This document shows positions 46,391 through 56,293 of a DNA stretch of 64,000 bases, one piece after another. The notes beneath the pieces are model-generated. The model was not told where the DNA came from and did not search any database. It worked only from the letters and a program-made list of their open reading frames with translations. Every line of letters starts with the position of its first letter. The stretch's first letter is position 1. A program made the position numbers and the translations under genes. Source of the DNA: Pseudomonas fluorescens (GTDB lineage Bacteria > Pseudomonadota > Gammaproteobacteria > Pseudomonadales > Pseudomonadaceae); assembly GCF_001648775.1 (NCBI RefSeq), contig NZ_LVEJ01000013.1, forward strand, positions 124,001 to 188,000. The letters are read 5' to 3'.

Positions 46391-49048
46391 TCAAGCCAGG
46401 CTTTTGCTCACCACCTCATACACATCACTCGACAACTGCCCCGACGCCAGAATCCGCTCCAGCTCAGCCTTCATCAACGCCTGACGAGCGCTGTCGTATT
46501 TACGCCAGCGAGTCAGTGGCGCCAATTGACGCGAAGCAATCTGCGGGTTGAAACCGTTCAGCTCGATCACCAGATCCGCAAGAAAGCGATAACCCGAGCC
46601 ATCGGCCGCGTGGAAGTTAATCAGGTTCTGCCCGGCAAACGCGCCGACCAGTGCACGCACCTTGTTCGGGTTCTTGATGTTGAACGCCGGGTGCTGCATC
46701 AACGCTTTCACACGCTCCAGACCGCCCGGCAAGGTGCTGCCGGCCTGCACGCTGAACCACTGATCCATGACCAACGGGTTGTCCTTGAAGTGCTCGGCGA
46801 AACTGGCCAGCGCCAATGCCTTCTGCTCTTCGAACGGCGAGTTGACCAACACCGCCAGCGCCGTCAACCGCTCGGTCATGTTGTCGGCGCTCTCGAACTG
46901 CTCCAGCGCCGCCGCCAGGACTTCCGGCTTGCCGCTCAGCATCAGGTACGACAGCGCAATGTTTTGCAGCGCGCGACGGGCGAAGTGCTCGGCTTCGGCG
47001 ACGTACGGGGTTTGCTTCGACAGGTCACGGTTGGCCTGATAACGCAGCCACAGTGCCTCGAACAGGCCTTCGGCCAATTGCTTGCGGGCGAACTCGCGGG
47101 CGCCATGGATGGCATCGACGTCCGCCACTTCGCTGATTTCAGTGAGGTACGCCTCACCCGGCAGCGAGAGCATTTCGGCAACCATGGCCTGATCCAGGGT
47201 CTCATCCGACAGCACCGTGCGCAGCGCGGAAATCAGGCGCGGGTCGAGCACCAGGCTCTCGCCCTTCTGCTGCTGGGCAATCAGTTCTTGCAGCACTTGC
47301 ACCGACAGTTGCTGACCGGCATCCCAGCGGTTGAAACCGTCGCTGTCGTGCTGCATCAGGAACATCAACTGATCGCGGTTGTACGGGAAGCTCAGTTTCA
47401 CCGGTGCCGAGAAACCGCGCAGCAGCGATGGCAGCGGCTGTTCGGCAACGTCGACAAAGGTGAAAGTCTGCTCGGCTTCGGTCACCGAAATCACCCGCGT
47501 GGTGCCTTGCGCCGACGCTTCGCCAGCCAGACGCAGGGCAATCTCGTTGCCTTGGCTGTCGAGCAGGCCCAGTTCGACCGGAATCACGAACGGCAGTTTT
47601 TCAACTTTGTCCGGGGTTTCCGGGCAGCTCTGGCGGAAGGTCAGGCTGTAGGTTTTCGCGGCGGCGTCGTAAGACTCGCTCACTGCCAGACGCGGTGTAC
47701 CGGCCTGGCTGTACCAGCGCTTGAATTGAGTCAGGTCGACGCCGTTGGCATCTTCCATCGCTTTGATGAAGTCATCGCACGTCACGGCTTGACCGTCGTG
47801 ACGCTCGAAATACAGATCGCTGCCCTTACGGAAGCCTTCGGCGCCGAGCAAGGTGTGGATCATGCCAACCACTTCCGAGCCCTTCTCATACACGGTCAGG
47901 GTGTAGAAGTTGGAGATTTCGATGAAGCTGTCCGGGCGCACGGCGTGGGCCATCGGGCCGGCATCTTCGGCGAACTGGTGGGTACGCAGGTACGCCACAT
48001 CCTGAATGCGCTTGACCGTGGCCGAGTTCATGTCGGCGGAGAAGCCGGAATCACGGAACACCGTGAAGCCTTCCTTCAGCGACAACTGGAACCAGTCGCG
48101 GCAGGTCACGCGGTTACCCGACCAGTTGTGGAAGTATTCGTGAGCGACGATCGCCTCAACACGCTGGTGCGCGGCGTCGGTCGCGGTTTCGGCGCGAGCG
48201 AGCACGGCGCTGGAGTTGAAGATGTTGAGGCCTTTGTTCTCCATCGCGCCCATGTTGAAGTCATTCACGGCGACGATCATGAAGATGTCCAGATCGTACT
48301 CGCGACCGTAGACCTCTTCGTCCCAGCGCATCGACTTCTTCAGGCTGGTCATCGCGTGCTGGCACTTGTCGATGTTTTCCGGCTCGACGTAAATGCGCAG
48401 CGCAACGTTGCGGTTGGTCATGGTGGTGAAGGTGTCTTCAACGCACCACAAATCACCGGCCACCAGCGCGAACAGGTACGCCGGTTTCATGAACGGGTCT
48501 TCCCAGGTCGCCCAGTGCCGACCGTCTTCGCCCGGGCCCGAGGCGATCGGGTTGCCGTTGGAGAGCAGCACCGGGTAGCTGTGCTGTTCGGCAACCACGG
48601 TGGTGGTGAACTTGCTCATCACGTCCGGGCGGTCGAGGTAATAGGTGATCTTGCGGAAACCTTCGGCCTCGCACTGAGTGCAGAACATCGTGCCGGACTT
48701 GTACAGGCCTTCCAGTGCGGTGTTGGTTTCCGGGTGGATCCTGACGCTGGTGTCGACCGTGAAGGTGTCGCTGGTCGGTTGCAGGGTCAGGTGGTTTTCG
48801 CTGACCTGGTAATCGCCGTCCGCCAGCTCCTGATCAGCCAGGGTCACCGACAACAGTTCCAACTGCTGGCCATCGAGCACCAGCGGCGGCAGGCCCGGGC
48901 CACGGGCCGGGTTGCGGCGCATCACCAATTGCGCGTGGACCAGGCTGTGATCCTCGAACAACTCGAAGGTCAGGTGCGTTTCGTCGATCAGGTACTCGGG
49001 CGCCTGATAGTCCTTCAGGTAAATCATCTTCGGTTGTTCGGTGCGCAT
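46391..49048 (-). CDS. pepN: Aminopeptidase N
   Basis: An 885-aa cytoplasmic M1-family zinc metallopeptidase that removes N-terminal residues from peptides. It has the substrate-binding GAMEN motif (NMGAMENKGLN) and the zinc site HEYFH followed after 18 residues by Glu (LKEGFT). Length and C-terminal helical domain match the E. coli enzyme. AAGGACTCC lies just upstream of the ATG. It lies 10 nt downstream of the DUF2797 gene on the same strand, as in PAO1. Confidence 0.97.
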   Translation of the reverse strand: MRTEQPKMIYLKDYQAPEYLIDETHLTFELFEDHSLVHAQLVMRRNPARGPGLPPLVLDGQQLELLSVTLADQELADGDYQVSENHLTLQPTSDTFTVDTSVRIHPETNTALEGLYKSGTMFCTQCEAEGFRKITYYLDRPDVMSKFTTTVVAEQHSYPVLLSNGNPIASGPGEDGRHWATWEDPFMKPAYLFALVAGDLWCVEDTFTTMTNRNVALRIYVEPENIDKCQHAMTSLKKSMRWDEEVYGREYDLDIFMIVAVNDFNMGAMENKGLNIFNSSAVLARAETATDAAHQRVEAIVAHEYFHNWSGNRVTCRDWFQLSLKEGFTVFRDSGFSADMNSATVKRIQDVAYLRTHQFAEDAGPMAHAVRPDSFIEISNFYTLTVYEKGSEVVGMIHTLLGAEGFRKGSDLYFERHDGQAVTCDDFIKAMEDANGVDLTQFKRWYSQAGTPRLAVSESYDAAAKTYSLTFRQSCPETPDKVEKLPFVIPVELGLLDSQGNEIALRLAGEASAQGTTRVISVTEAEQTFTFVDVAEQPLPSLLRGFSAPVKLSFPYNRDQLMFLMQHDSDGFNRWDAGQQLSVQVLQELIAQQQKGESLVLDPRLISALRTVLSDETLDQAMVAEMLSLPGEAYLTEISEVADVDAIHGAREFARKQLAEGLFEALWLRYQANRDLSKQTPYVAEAEHFARRALQNIALSYLMLSGKPEVLAAALEQFESADNMTERLTALAVLVNSPFEEQKALALASFAEHFKDNPLVMDQWFSVQAGSTLPGGLERVKALMQHPAFNIKNPNKVRALVGAFAGQNLINFHAADGSGYRFLADLVIELNGFNPQIASRQLAPLTRWRKYDSARQALMKAELERILASGQLSSDVYEVVSKSLA

Positions 49049-49058
49049 GCTGGAGTCC

Positions 49059-49889
49059 TTATTGATGCACGGCGAGCTGATAAGCCGTGTACTTACGAAT
49101 GTTGATCACGCCGGTGTCGAAGATCAGGTACTGGCCCTTGATCCCCAGCAGCGTGCCTTCGGCAATCGGGTTCTTGTCCAGGTTGAAGCTGACGATCTTG
49201 GCCGGGTACTGCTCGACCGGGTAACGAATTTCCAGCGGTTCGACATCGGCAATGGTCTGAATCGCCTGCAGGCCGAAGCGCTCCTGCAAACCTTGCAGAC
49301 CTTCAGCGCAACTCTCGAACAGTTGATCGCGCACCTGCGCCAGATCCACCGCCACCGCGTCGCCCTTGAGCAGCGCGCGCCAGTTGGTCTTGTCAGCCAC
49401 CTGACTGCGGAACAGGTCTTCAACGAAGCCCGATTGCTGCCGTGTCGAGACGCGCATGATCGGCAATGCCTGACATGCGCCCTGATCGATCCAGCGAGTC
49501 GGCAGTTGCGTAGCACGAGTAATGCCAACCTTGATGCCCGACGAATTGGACAGGTAAACCACGTGATCGGTCATGCAGAACTGCTCGCCCCACGCAGGAT
49601 CGCGACAGGTGCCGGCGTCATAGTGGCAGCGCTCCGGGCTCATGATGCACAGGTCGCACTGCGCCAGTTTGGTCATGCACGGGTAGCAGTAACCCTGGCT
49701 GAAACTGGTTTTGGTCTTGCGCCCGCAATGGGTGCAGTGAATCGCCCCCAGGTATTCCAGACGCAGCGTGGTGCCGATCAACGGGTTGACCGGCACCTCG
49801 ACGTCATCCAGACGAAACGCGTATTGCACGTTCGGCCCGTCCAGGCGCGCCGACATTTTGCTGATTGCACCGCGGCCAATCTCGATCAA
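49059..49889 (-). CDS. DUF2797 protein with cysteine-rich zinc-finger-like segment
   Basis: A 276-aa conserved protein of unknown function. Residues about 45-105 contain many cysteines (CTHC, YCYPC, QCDLC, TC, FC), which suggests one or two zinc sites. A following segment (VVYLSNSSGIKVGIT with a later R and QGA) recalls the GIY-YIG nuclease core. The open frame extends to 50066, but that would cross the DUF1315 gene. I use TTG 49889, which overlaps the DUF1315 stop and keeps the EIGRG start usual in this family. ATG 49856 is the alternative. Confidence 0.8.
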   Translation of the reverse strand: MIEIGRGAISKMSARLDGPNVQYAFRLDDVEVPVNPLIGTTLRLEYLGAIHCTHCGRKTKTSFSQGYCYPCMTKLAQCDLCIMSPERCHYDAGTCRDPAWGEQFCMTDHVVYLSNSSGIKVGITRATQLPTRWIDQGACQALPIMRVSTRQQSGFVEDLFRSQVADKTNWRALLKGDAVAVDLAQVRDQLFESCAEGLQGLQERFGLQAIQTIADVEPLEIRYPVEQYPAKIVSFNLDKNPIAEGTLLGIKGQYLIFDTGVINIRKYTAYQLAVHQ

Positions 49890-50146
49890 TGGATGGCATC
49901 CGACTTGAACAGGATGTTCGGCACTTCGATCGACTTCGATGCACATTCCTGCGGGCCCATGTAACCGGTGCGCTGGTCTTCCGGCAGGTTCTGGATTTCC
50001 CAGGCGATCATCGCCTGCAGCGACAGCTCGCGCTGCTCGGCGGTGAGCTTGCCACCGTCCGACCACTTGCCGATTTCCACGGCCAGTTTCAGGCTCTCGT
50101 AGATGTCCGGGGTGATGTTGTTGATCATGTCGTTAAAAGAGGACAT
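49886..50146 (-). CDS. DUF1315 (YeaC-like) small protein
   Basis: An 86-aa soluble protein starting MSSFNDMINNITPDIYESL and ending with a short segment after GYMGPQECASK. The family includes E. coli YeaC and has no known function. Its stop overlaps the start of the DUF2797 gene, so the two are likely co-translated, and this pair precedes pepN in PAO1 too. Confidence 0.85.
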   Translation of the reverse strand: MSSFNDMINNITPDIYESLKLAVEIGKWSDGGKLTAEQRELSLQAMIAWEIQNLPEDQRTGYMGPQECASKSIEVPNILFKSDAIH

Positions 50147-50179
50147 CAGGGTCTCCGTGCTCTTTATCTACAGAAAATT

Positions 50180-51049
50180 TCAGGCGGCCAGTTTACGGCG
50201 GTTATACAAACCACCCAACAAACCGGTGAAGCATCCGATGAGTAACCCGCCGACGTGGGCGGCGTTGGCGATTTCGCCGAAACCGATCATCGAGATCAGC
50301 CCGGACATGCACACCAGCAGCCACACCAGCATCATCACCAGCACGCCGCGCGGCAGGCGATAGGCCGGATTCGGCGCCAGCAGCTGGAAGATCCAGCAAT
50401 GCCCGAGCAAACCGTACAGCACGCCCGACAGGCCGCCAAACAAGGTCGCGCCGCTCCAGGCAAATTGCGCGTAGTTGGAAACGAGGCTGAACAACAGCGT
50501 CAGGCCGATCAGGTTGATGCTGCCCTGCCGTGACTCGATGCGCCGGCCCAGCTCCCAGTACCACATGCCGTTCATGGCCAGGTGGAGGATGCCGAAGTGG
50601 ATCAGCATCGGCGTGACCAGACGCCACCACTGCCCCGCCGCCAGACTGTCTGCCAGCGGTGTGAAATGGATGTACTCACCGACCACCTGAAAATCGAGGA
50701 AGGTCAGCCAGCGCAGGGTTTGCAGGTTTTCGCCGAGGTACGTCAGCCCGCCAACAATCAGGCACAGCAACAGGATGAACCCGGTGGCCTTGGCATATTT
50801 CAGTTGCTCGGCGAAACTCGGGCGCTTGAAGGTTGGTGCGACAGGGATGTCCATTTGCTGATCGGGGTCGCCGGCCGGGAAGCGCTCATACAGCGAGCGC
50901 ACGTCTTCACTGATTTCCGCCGGCGCCCACAACACTTGTTCGCCGGCCTCTTCGCTGACCCGATGCGGGACCTGCATGCGTTGCAGCAGTTTGACGAAAC
51001 CGCTCAAGTCCACTGCCAACGGCAGACGTAATACCGCTACCGCACTCAT
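50180..51049 (-). CDS. Rhomboid-family intramembrane serine protease
   Basis: A 289-aa inner-membrane protease. Residues 1-95 form a cytoplasmic domain like that of GlpG. About six transmembrane helices follow. The catalytic serine is in GGLSGVLYG and the catalytic histidine in NAAHVGGLLIG, so both members of the dyad are present. The ATG overlaps the stop of the phosphoesterase gene by 4 nt (ATGA), which indicates coupled translation. Its natural substrates are unknown. Confidence 0.9.
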   Translation of the reverse strand: MSAVAVLRLPLAVDLSGFVKLLQRMQVPHRVSEEAGEQVLWAPAEISEDVRSLYERFPAGDPDQQMDIPVAPTFKRPSFAEQLKYAKATGFILLLCLIVGGLTYLGENLQTLRWLTFLDFQVVGEYIHFTPLADSLAAGQWWRLVTPMLIHFGILHLAMNGMWYWELGRRIESRQGSINLIGLTLLFSLVSNYAQFAWSGATLFGGLSGVLYGLLGHCWIFQLLAPNPAYRLPRGVLVMMLVWLLVCMSGLISMIGFGEIANAAHVGGLLIGCFTGLLGGLYNRRKLAA

Positions 51050-52017
51050 TGCAGCACCTCCGGCCGCTCGACATCGACCCAGACAAATTTATGCGGATCC
51101 AGACGCGTTTCCTGATCCAGACGATAGGCCACCAGTTTGCCGTAGAGCACCGCGCTGTAATCCAGACACGCGAGGTTCGGACGGATCGGCGCCGGTTTGC
51201 CGCTGCGCCAATAGTGGCCGACGAACAGCAATGGCTCGTCGACGCCGTAACGCAGCAGGTTGTTTTTTTCGCTGGAGGTCAGCGGTTTCTGCGCCACCGG
51301 TTCTGGCAGTGCATCCGGCTGGAAGACGATATCGCCGTATGTTTTCGGGTCGTCTTCCCAGAACTTGGTGCGGAAGAACGAACGCACCAGACCGTCGCCG
51401 CTGGTCATGGTCAGACCATCCGGCAGGCGCATGTCGGTGCCACGCAGCAGGCGGTCGAACACGGTGCAGGCAAAACTGCCGGGCACGGCGGACGCCTGAA
51501 GAAAGTGTTCATCAATGCAGCCGTTCGCAAATTGCGCACGCAACGGTTCGATCAGGCCGGCATCCCAACAGGCATGCACGACGCGGAAGCGTCCGGCGTC
51601 GACAAACAGCGGCAGCTCATAGAACCAGCGCTGGAAGTCGTGCCAGTCGCCGGGATGGTTTTCGAACTGTGTCAGGGTTTCCTGCAGCAGGCGCGCATGG
51701 CGCGGCGTGTGTTCGCGGACGAACTGCTTGCCGCTGCCCGGAGGCGCCGGAGTGCTCCAGCCCAGAGCGTTGAATTCGTGGTTGCCCATGATGCACAAGG
51801 CCTGACCGGCCTCGACCATGTCATGGACGATGTGCAGCGCCTCGCGAATACGCGGGCCACGGTCGATGATGTCGCCGACGAACACGGCCATGCGCGATGG
51901 ATGCCGCCAGACCCCGCCCTGCTTGTGATAACCGAGACGGTCAAGCAAGTGTTCGAGGGTCAGGGCGCATCCGTGCACGTCACCAATCAGGTCATAACTG
52001 CGCGCGGGATCGAGCAT
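51046..52017 (-). CDS. Metallophosphoesterase
   Basis: A 323-aa calcineurin-like phosphoesterase. The metal ligands are in GDVHG (near residue 13), GDIIDRGP and GNHEFN; later His ligands are in VVHACW and FVGHYW. The family includes serine/threonine phosphatases and Ap4A hydrolases, and the substrate here cannot be told. It overlaps nadK by one base upstream and the rhomboid gene by four bases downstream. Confidence 0.9.
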   Translation of the reverse strand: MLDPARSYDLIGDVHGCALTLEHLLDRLGYHKQGGVWRHPSRMAVFVGDIIDRGPRIREALHIVHDMVEAGQALCIMGNHEFNALGWSTPAPPGSGKQFVREHTPRHARLLQETLTQFENHPGDWHDFQRWFYELPLFVDAGRFRVVHACWDAGLIEPLRAQFANGCIDEHFLQASAVPGSFACTVFDRLLRGTDMRLPDGLTMTSGDGLVRSFFRTKFWEDDPKTYGDIVFQPDALPEPVAQKPLTSSEKNNLLRYGVDEPLLFVGHYWRSGKPAPIRPNLACLDYSAVLYGKLVAYRLDQETRLDPHKFVWVDVERPEVLQ

Positions 52018-52907
52018 CAGTCGCCTCCACCGCCCAGCTTGCTGCCCCAGCCGAGCTTGGTGCGGCAGACTTCGTAGTAGTTGTGGTCGAGCGGATGGAT
52101 CAGCCGCAGCTTCTGCGCTTTCTTGCTGACGGTAATGGTGTCACCCGGCGCGCAGGTGAAGTGGTTCTGCCCATCGCAGGAGACTTGCGGGTAAATCTGC
52201 ATGTTTTTCGACACGACGATTTTCAGCTCACTGTTGCCATCGACCACGATTGGTCTACTGGACAACATATGGGGGTACATCGGCACGATCACAATGGCAT
52301 CGAGCTTGGGGTGCATGATCGGCCCGCCGGCAGACAGCGCGTACGCGGTGGAACCGGTCGGCGTGGCGACGATCAGGCCGTCAGCCTTCTGGCTGCAGAC
52401 GAACTGGCCGTCGATGTACAGCTCGAACTCGATCATCCGCGTCGATTTGCCCGGGTGCAGCACCACGTCGTTGAGCGCATCGCCCTGGCCGATGGCCTCG
52501 GCGTGGCGGCGCACTTCGGCTTGCAGCAGGAAGCGGTTTTCCACCAGGTAGTGGCCGTCGAGCACCTTGGCGACTTCGACTTCCAGCTCGTCCGGGCGAA
52601 TGTCCGTCAGAAAACCGAGGCTGCCACGGTTGATCCCCAGCACCGGGATATTGTGTTTGGCCAGCGCCCGCGCGGCGCCGAGCAGGCTGCCGTCACCGCC
52701 GACGACGATGACCATGTCGCAGACTTCACCGAGCATCTTGCGCGACGAAGTTTGCAGGCCGTGGCCCGGCAGGACTTCGGCGATGGTGTCTTCGAGGATC
52801 ACATGCAGGTGACGATCGAGCAGAAACCGTTTCAGTCGGCGGACGGTATCCAGCACCTGGGAACTGCCCAGGCGACCGATGATGCCGATATTACGAAATT
52901 GCTCCAT
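52017..52907 (-). CDS. nadK: NAD kinase
   Basis: A 296-aa cytoplasmic enzyme that phosphorylates NAD to NADP. Diagnostic motifs are VVGGDGSLLGAAR (GGDG), NRGSLGFLTD and TPTGSTAYALSAGGPI. It is the first gene of the minus-strand block that runs to pepN and is preceded by a short divergent promoter region shared with the DUF1853 gene. Confidence 0.97.
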   Translation of the reverse strand: MEQFRNIGIIGRLGSSQVLDTVRRLKRFLLDRHLHVILEDTIAEVLPGHGLQTSSRKMLGEVCDMVIVVGGDGSLLGAARALAKHNIPVLGINRGSLGFLTDIRPDELEVEVAKVLDGHYLVENRFLLQAEVRRHAEAIGQGDALNDVVLHPGKSTRMIEFELYIDGQFVCSQKADGLIVATPTGSTAYALSAGGPIMHPKLDAIVIVPMYPHMLSSRPIVVDGNSELKIVVSKNMQIYPQVSCDGQNHFTCAPGDTITVSKKAQKLRLIHPLDHNYYEVCRTKLGWGSKLGGGGD

Positions 52908-53022
52908 GGGACCTCTGCGGACAATCGAAAACGCGAAAAACCCGATTATGGGCGAAAGCGCCGGTTAGACAAAATCCTTTCAGCCTCAAGGGTGTGCTCG
53001 TGTTTACGGCTATGCTCGCAAG

Positions 53023-53973
53023 ATGATCCTATTTCCCGACTTGCTGCAGTTGCCCCACCAATTACGCCACCCGGAAGTGCGCGATCTGGCGTGGGTGATC
53101 CTTGCCCCGCCGATGCTCGCCACCACGCCGTGGCCGCAGCGCCATCCGTTGGCGGGCAGCGACTGGGTGCAGGACCCGCAGCAATTGGAACACTGGCTGC
53201 GCCAGCTCGACCGCGACAGCTATGGCTTGCTGCACTGGTTGTCGCAGGCGCGCACACGGCGTCTGGGCCTGTATTACGAACGGCTGTGGCAGTTTGCCGT
53301 GGAGCATGCGCCGGGCATCGAGCTGATTGCCGCCAACCTGCCGATCCGCCGCGAGGGCCATACGTTGGGCGAACTCGACATGCTGTTGCGTGACCGCGAT
53401 GGCGTGCATCACCTGGAACTGGCGATCAAACTCTATCTCGGCCCGCAGAATGGCGACGGTCGTGATCCGGCGCAGTGGCTTGGCCCGGGCTGTCATGATC
53501 GGCTGGACCGTAAACTGGCGCATCTGGCCGAGCATCAGTTACCGATTTCGGCGCGCCCGGAAAGCCGTGAAGTGCTGGCGGCGCTGGACATCGAGGTGTT
53601 CAGTGCTCAGTTGTGGCTCGGTGGTTATCTGCTGTACCCGTGGCCGGGGCAGGCCGAATCACCGAATGGTGCACATCCGCAGCATTTGCGCGGCAGTTGG
53701 TTGCATCAGAAGGATTGGCCGGCGTTTGTAGCCCAGCGCCCGGCCGGGCGCTGGCAACCCCTGCCCCGCCATGCCTGGCTGGCGCCAGCGCATTATCCGG
53801 CGGATCAGACGTGGACTTTGGAGCATTTACGGATGTGGCTGGAAGACCTGGAGCCGCTGGCGCCGGCGCAGTTGCTGGTGCGCCTGATCGAGAATGCACG
53901 GGGGGAATGGGAAGAGGCGGAGCGCTTGTTTCTGGTGTCGGATCTTTGGCCGAATGTACCCGGCCAGGCCTGA
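53023..53973 (+). CDS. DUF1853 family protein
   Basis: A 316-aa protein of unknown function with no signal peptide or membrane segment. The core GELDMLLRD followed by [10 protein letters not shown] has the spacing of an ExD...ExK nuclease-type active site, as in the PD-(D/E)XK fold. Divergent from nadK, as in PAO1. Confidence 0.8.
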   Translation: MILFPDLLQLPHQLRHPEVRDLAWVILAPPMLATTPWPQRHPLAGSDWVQDPQQLEHWLRQLDRDSYGLLHWLSQARTRRLGLYYERLWQFAVEHAPGIELIAANLPIRREGHTLGELDMLLRDRDGVHHLELAIKLYLGPQNGDGRDPAQWLGPGCHDRLDRKLAHLAEHQLPISARPESREVLAALDIEVFSAQLWLGGYLLYPWPGQAESPNGAHPQHLRGSWLHQKDWPAFVAQRPAGRWQPLPRHAWLAPAHYPADQTWTLEHLRMWLEDLEPLAPAQLLVRLIENARGEWEEAERLFLVSDLWPNVPGQA

Positions 53974-53996
53974 AGTTTTTAGTGCCTGACCCGGCC

Positions 53997-54094
53997 TCTT
54001 CGCGAGCAGGCTCGCTCCCACATTTGGACTGGATTTCAAATGTAGGGAGATGAGATGCATTCCCCTGTGGGAGCGAGCTTGCTCGCGAAGGGGG
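53997..54094. repeat. REPIN between DUF1853 and arsB
   Basis: TTCGCGAGCAGGCTCGCTCC and the inverted copy GGAGCGAGCTTGCTCGCGAA lie about 40 bp apart, between two convergent genes. Confidence 0.9.
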
Positions 54095-54103
54095 CGACTC
54101 GGT

Positions 54104-55387
54104 CTAAAGGGAAAGCCGCAAAGCCAAAGCCGCCAACGTCACCAACAACACCGGCACCGTCAGCACAATCCCGACCCTGAAGTAATACCCCCAACCAATG
54201 TGAATCCCCTTGCGCTCCAGCACATGCAGCCACAACAACGTCGCCAGACTGCCAATCGGGGTGATCTTCGGCCCCAGATCGCTGCCGATCACGTTGGCAT
54301 AGATCATCGCCTCCTTGACCACTCCGCTCGCCTGACTCGCATCGATCGACAACAAGCCAATCAACACCGTCGGCAAATTGTTCATGATCGACGACAGCAA
54401 CGCGGTCAGCACACCGGTGCCCATTGCCGCGCCCCACACGCCGTGACCAGCAAACACATCCAGCCAACCGGCCAGATACCCGGTCAGCCCGGCATTGCGC
54501 AGGCCATAGACCACCAGGTACATGCCCAGCGAGAAAATCACAATCTGCCACGGCGCCTCTTTCATCACCTTGCGCGTGGAAATCTTGTGGCCGCGAGCAG
54601 CGATGCCCAGCAACAGCGCGGCGCACACGGCGGAAATCGCACTGATCGGAATGCCCAGCGGCTCCAGTGCAAAGCAACCGATCAGAAGAATCATCAAAAC
54701 CGCCCAACCCGCGTAGAACGTGGCTTTATCGTGGATCGCGGTCTCAGGGTGTTCTAGTTGTTCAGGATCGTAAGCCGCCGGAATGTCGCGACGAAAGAAC
54801 CACAGCAACATGCCCAGGGTCGCCGCCACGCTGACGAAGTTCACCGGCACCATCACCGCGGCATAGCGGTTGAAGCCGATGTGAAAGAAGTCCGCCGAAA
54901 CGATATTGACCAGGTTCGACACCACCAGCGGCAGGCTCGCCGTGTCAGCGATAAACCCTGCGCCCATGACAAAGGCCAGCGTCGCCGCCGCAGAAAAGCG
55001 CAGCGCCAGCAACATCGAAATCACGATAGGCGTGAGAATCAGTGCCGCGCCGTCATTGGCGAACAGTGCCGACACCAGCGCGCCGAGCAGCACCATAAAG
55101 GCAAACAGCTTGCGCCCGCTGCCCCGCCCCCAACGCGCCACGTGCAGCGCGGCCCAGTTGAAAAACCCGGCTTCATCGAGCAGCAGGCTGATGATGATCA
55201 GCGCGACGAAGGTGCCGGTGGCGTTCCAGATGATCTGCCACACCAGCGGGATGTCGCTGAGGTGAACGACGCCGAAAATCAGCGCCAGCACGGCGCCAAG
55301 CGTCGCACTCCAGCCGACGCCGAGGCCTTTGGGTTGCCAGATGACAAGGGTGATGGTCAGCAGGAAAATCAGTGACGCAGCGAGCAT
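54104..55387 (-). CDS. arsB: Arsenite efflux membrane protein ArsB
   Basis: A 427-aa inner-membrane protein with about twelve hydrophobic segments, of exactly the usual ArsB length. Segments such as [34 protein letters not shown] and [18 protein letters not shown] are typical. It expels arsenite or antimonite using the proton gradient. I start at ATG 55387 (AAGG 9 nt upstream); the frame opens two codons earlier at TTG. No arsR or arsC is next to it, so it is a solitary copy whose regulation is unclear. Confidence 0.88.
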   Translation of the reverse strand: MLAASLIFLLTITLVIWQPKGLGVGWSATLGAVLALIFGVVHLSDIPLVWQIIWNATGTFVALIIISLLLDEAGFFNWAALHVARWGRGSGRKLFAFMVLLGALVSALFANDGAALILTPIVISMLLALRFSAAATLAFVMGAGFIADTASLPLVVSNLVNIVSADFFHIGFNRYAAVMVPVNFVSVAATLGMLLWFFRRDIPAAYDPEQLEHPETAIHDKATFYAGWAVLMILLIGCFALEPLGIPISAISAVCAALLLGIAARGHKISTRKVMKEAPWQIVIFSLGMYLVVYGLRNAGLTGYLAGWLDVFAGHGVWGAAMGTGVLTALLSSIMNNLPTVLIGLLSIDASQASGVVKEAMIYANVIGSDLGPKITPIGSLATLLWLHVLERKGIHIGWGYYFRVGIVLTVPVLLVTLAALALRLSL

Positions 55388-55429
55388 CCGCAACAGCCTT
55401 AAATTAAGTAGAAGAGCTAAACACTAAAA

Positions 55430-55522
55430 CCTGTGGGAGCGAGCTTGCTCGCGAAGGCGGACTGTCAGTCACCCATGATGTGTGGCTGACGCCCCCTTCG
55501 CGAGCAAGCTCGCTCCCACAGG
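55430..55522. repeat. REPIN between arsB and the FMN reductase gene
   Basis: CCTGTGGGAGCGAGCTTGCT and its inverted copy are nearly perfect over about 30 bp. It separates two same-strand genes, which argues against one uninterrupted transcript. Confidence 0.9.
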
Positions 55523-55552
55523 ATCTCTGTTGTGCCAGGGATTTCGGTGAAG

Positions 55553-56110
55553 TTACTTCTTGTGTTGCTCTACGAATTGACCGTAGGCATTGATAAAACT
55601 CTGCAGAAAAGGTTTCACCGATTCGCTCAACTTGCCGGCTTCATCAAACGCCGAACCCGCGCCACCGAGGTACGCTTCCGGCTGCTGCATGCACGGCACA
55701 TCGAGAAACACGAATGACTGGCGCAGATGCTGATTCGCGCCGAAACCACCGATCGCACCGGGCGATACGCTGATCACCGCCCCCGGCTTACGACTCCAGA
55801 CACTCTTGCCATAAGGCCGCGAACCGACGTCGATGGCATTCTTCAACGGCGCCGGTACGGAACGGTTGTACTCGGGCGTGACAAACAGCACCGCGTCGGA
55901 TGAACCCACTTTTTGCCGAAAAGTGCTGTAGGCTGCGGGCGGTGAATCACCGTCGATGTCTTCGTTATACAGTGGCAGATCGCCAATTTCGACAATCTCA
56001 AGCTTGAGGTTGGCCGGGGCCAGCTCTGCCAGTGCCAGGGCGACCTTGCGATTGATCGATGCTTTGCGCAGGCTACCGACCACTACCGCGACGTTGTAGA
56101 CATTGCTCAT
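55553..56110 (-). CDS. NAD(P)H-dependent FMN reductase
   Basis: A 185-aa flavodoxin-fold cytoplasmic oxidoreductase. GSLRKASINRK binds the FMN phosphate, and TPEYNRSVPAPLKNAID and the GGFGANQHLR loop are typical of the ChrR/YieF/azoreductase-like group. It is much shorter than ArsH, so I do not call it an arsenic gene despite the neighbouring arsB. It may reduce quinones or metals. Confidence 0.88.
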   Translation of the reverse strand: MSNVYNVAVVVGSLRKASINRKVALALAELAPANLKLEIVEIGDLPLYNEDIDGDSPPAAYSTFRQKVGSSDAVLFVTPEYNRSVPAPLKNAIDVGSRPYGKSVWSRKPGAVISVSPGAIGGFGANQHLRQSFVFLDVPCMQQPEAYLGGAGSAFDEAGKLSESVKPFLQSFINAYGQFVEQHKK

Positions 56111-56213
56111 GGAAGACTCTCGATTGTCCGTGGGAGGAGCCAGTAGTTATAGATGATCCGGTGACGATTCCACCAGCACCCTAGGGAAATTCCCGCGTGT
56201 TGAATATTTTTTT

Positions 56214-56233
56214 CCTGTAGGAAAACTTACAGG
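56214..56233. promoter_or_regulatory. Inverted repeat upstream of the 76-aa gene
   Basis: CCTGTA-N8-TACAGG is a perfect 6-bp dyad 60 nt before the next start. It may be an operator or a leader hairpin. Confidence 0.3.
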
Positions 56234-56293
56234 CCTTGATGGCGGTCTACCAAGCCGCAAATCAAGCGTTTTATCTCCAGAGGTTCTAAGCAG

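Noticed and set aside
55553..56110. The FMN reductase as ArsH
   Set aside because: At 185 aa it is too short for ArsH and lacks the extended ends of that family. It fits general ChrR/YieF-like reductases.
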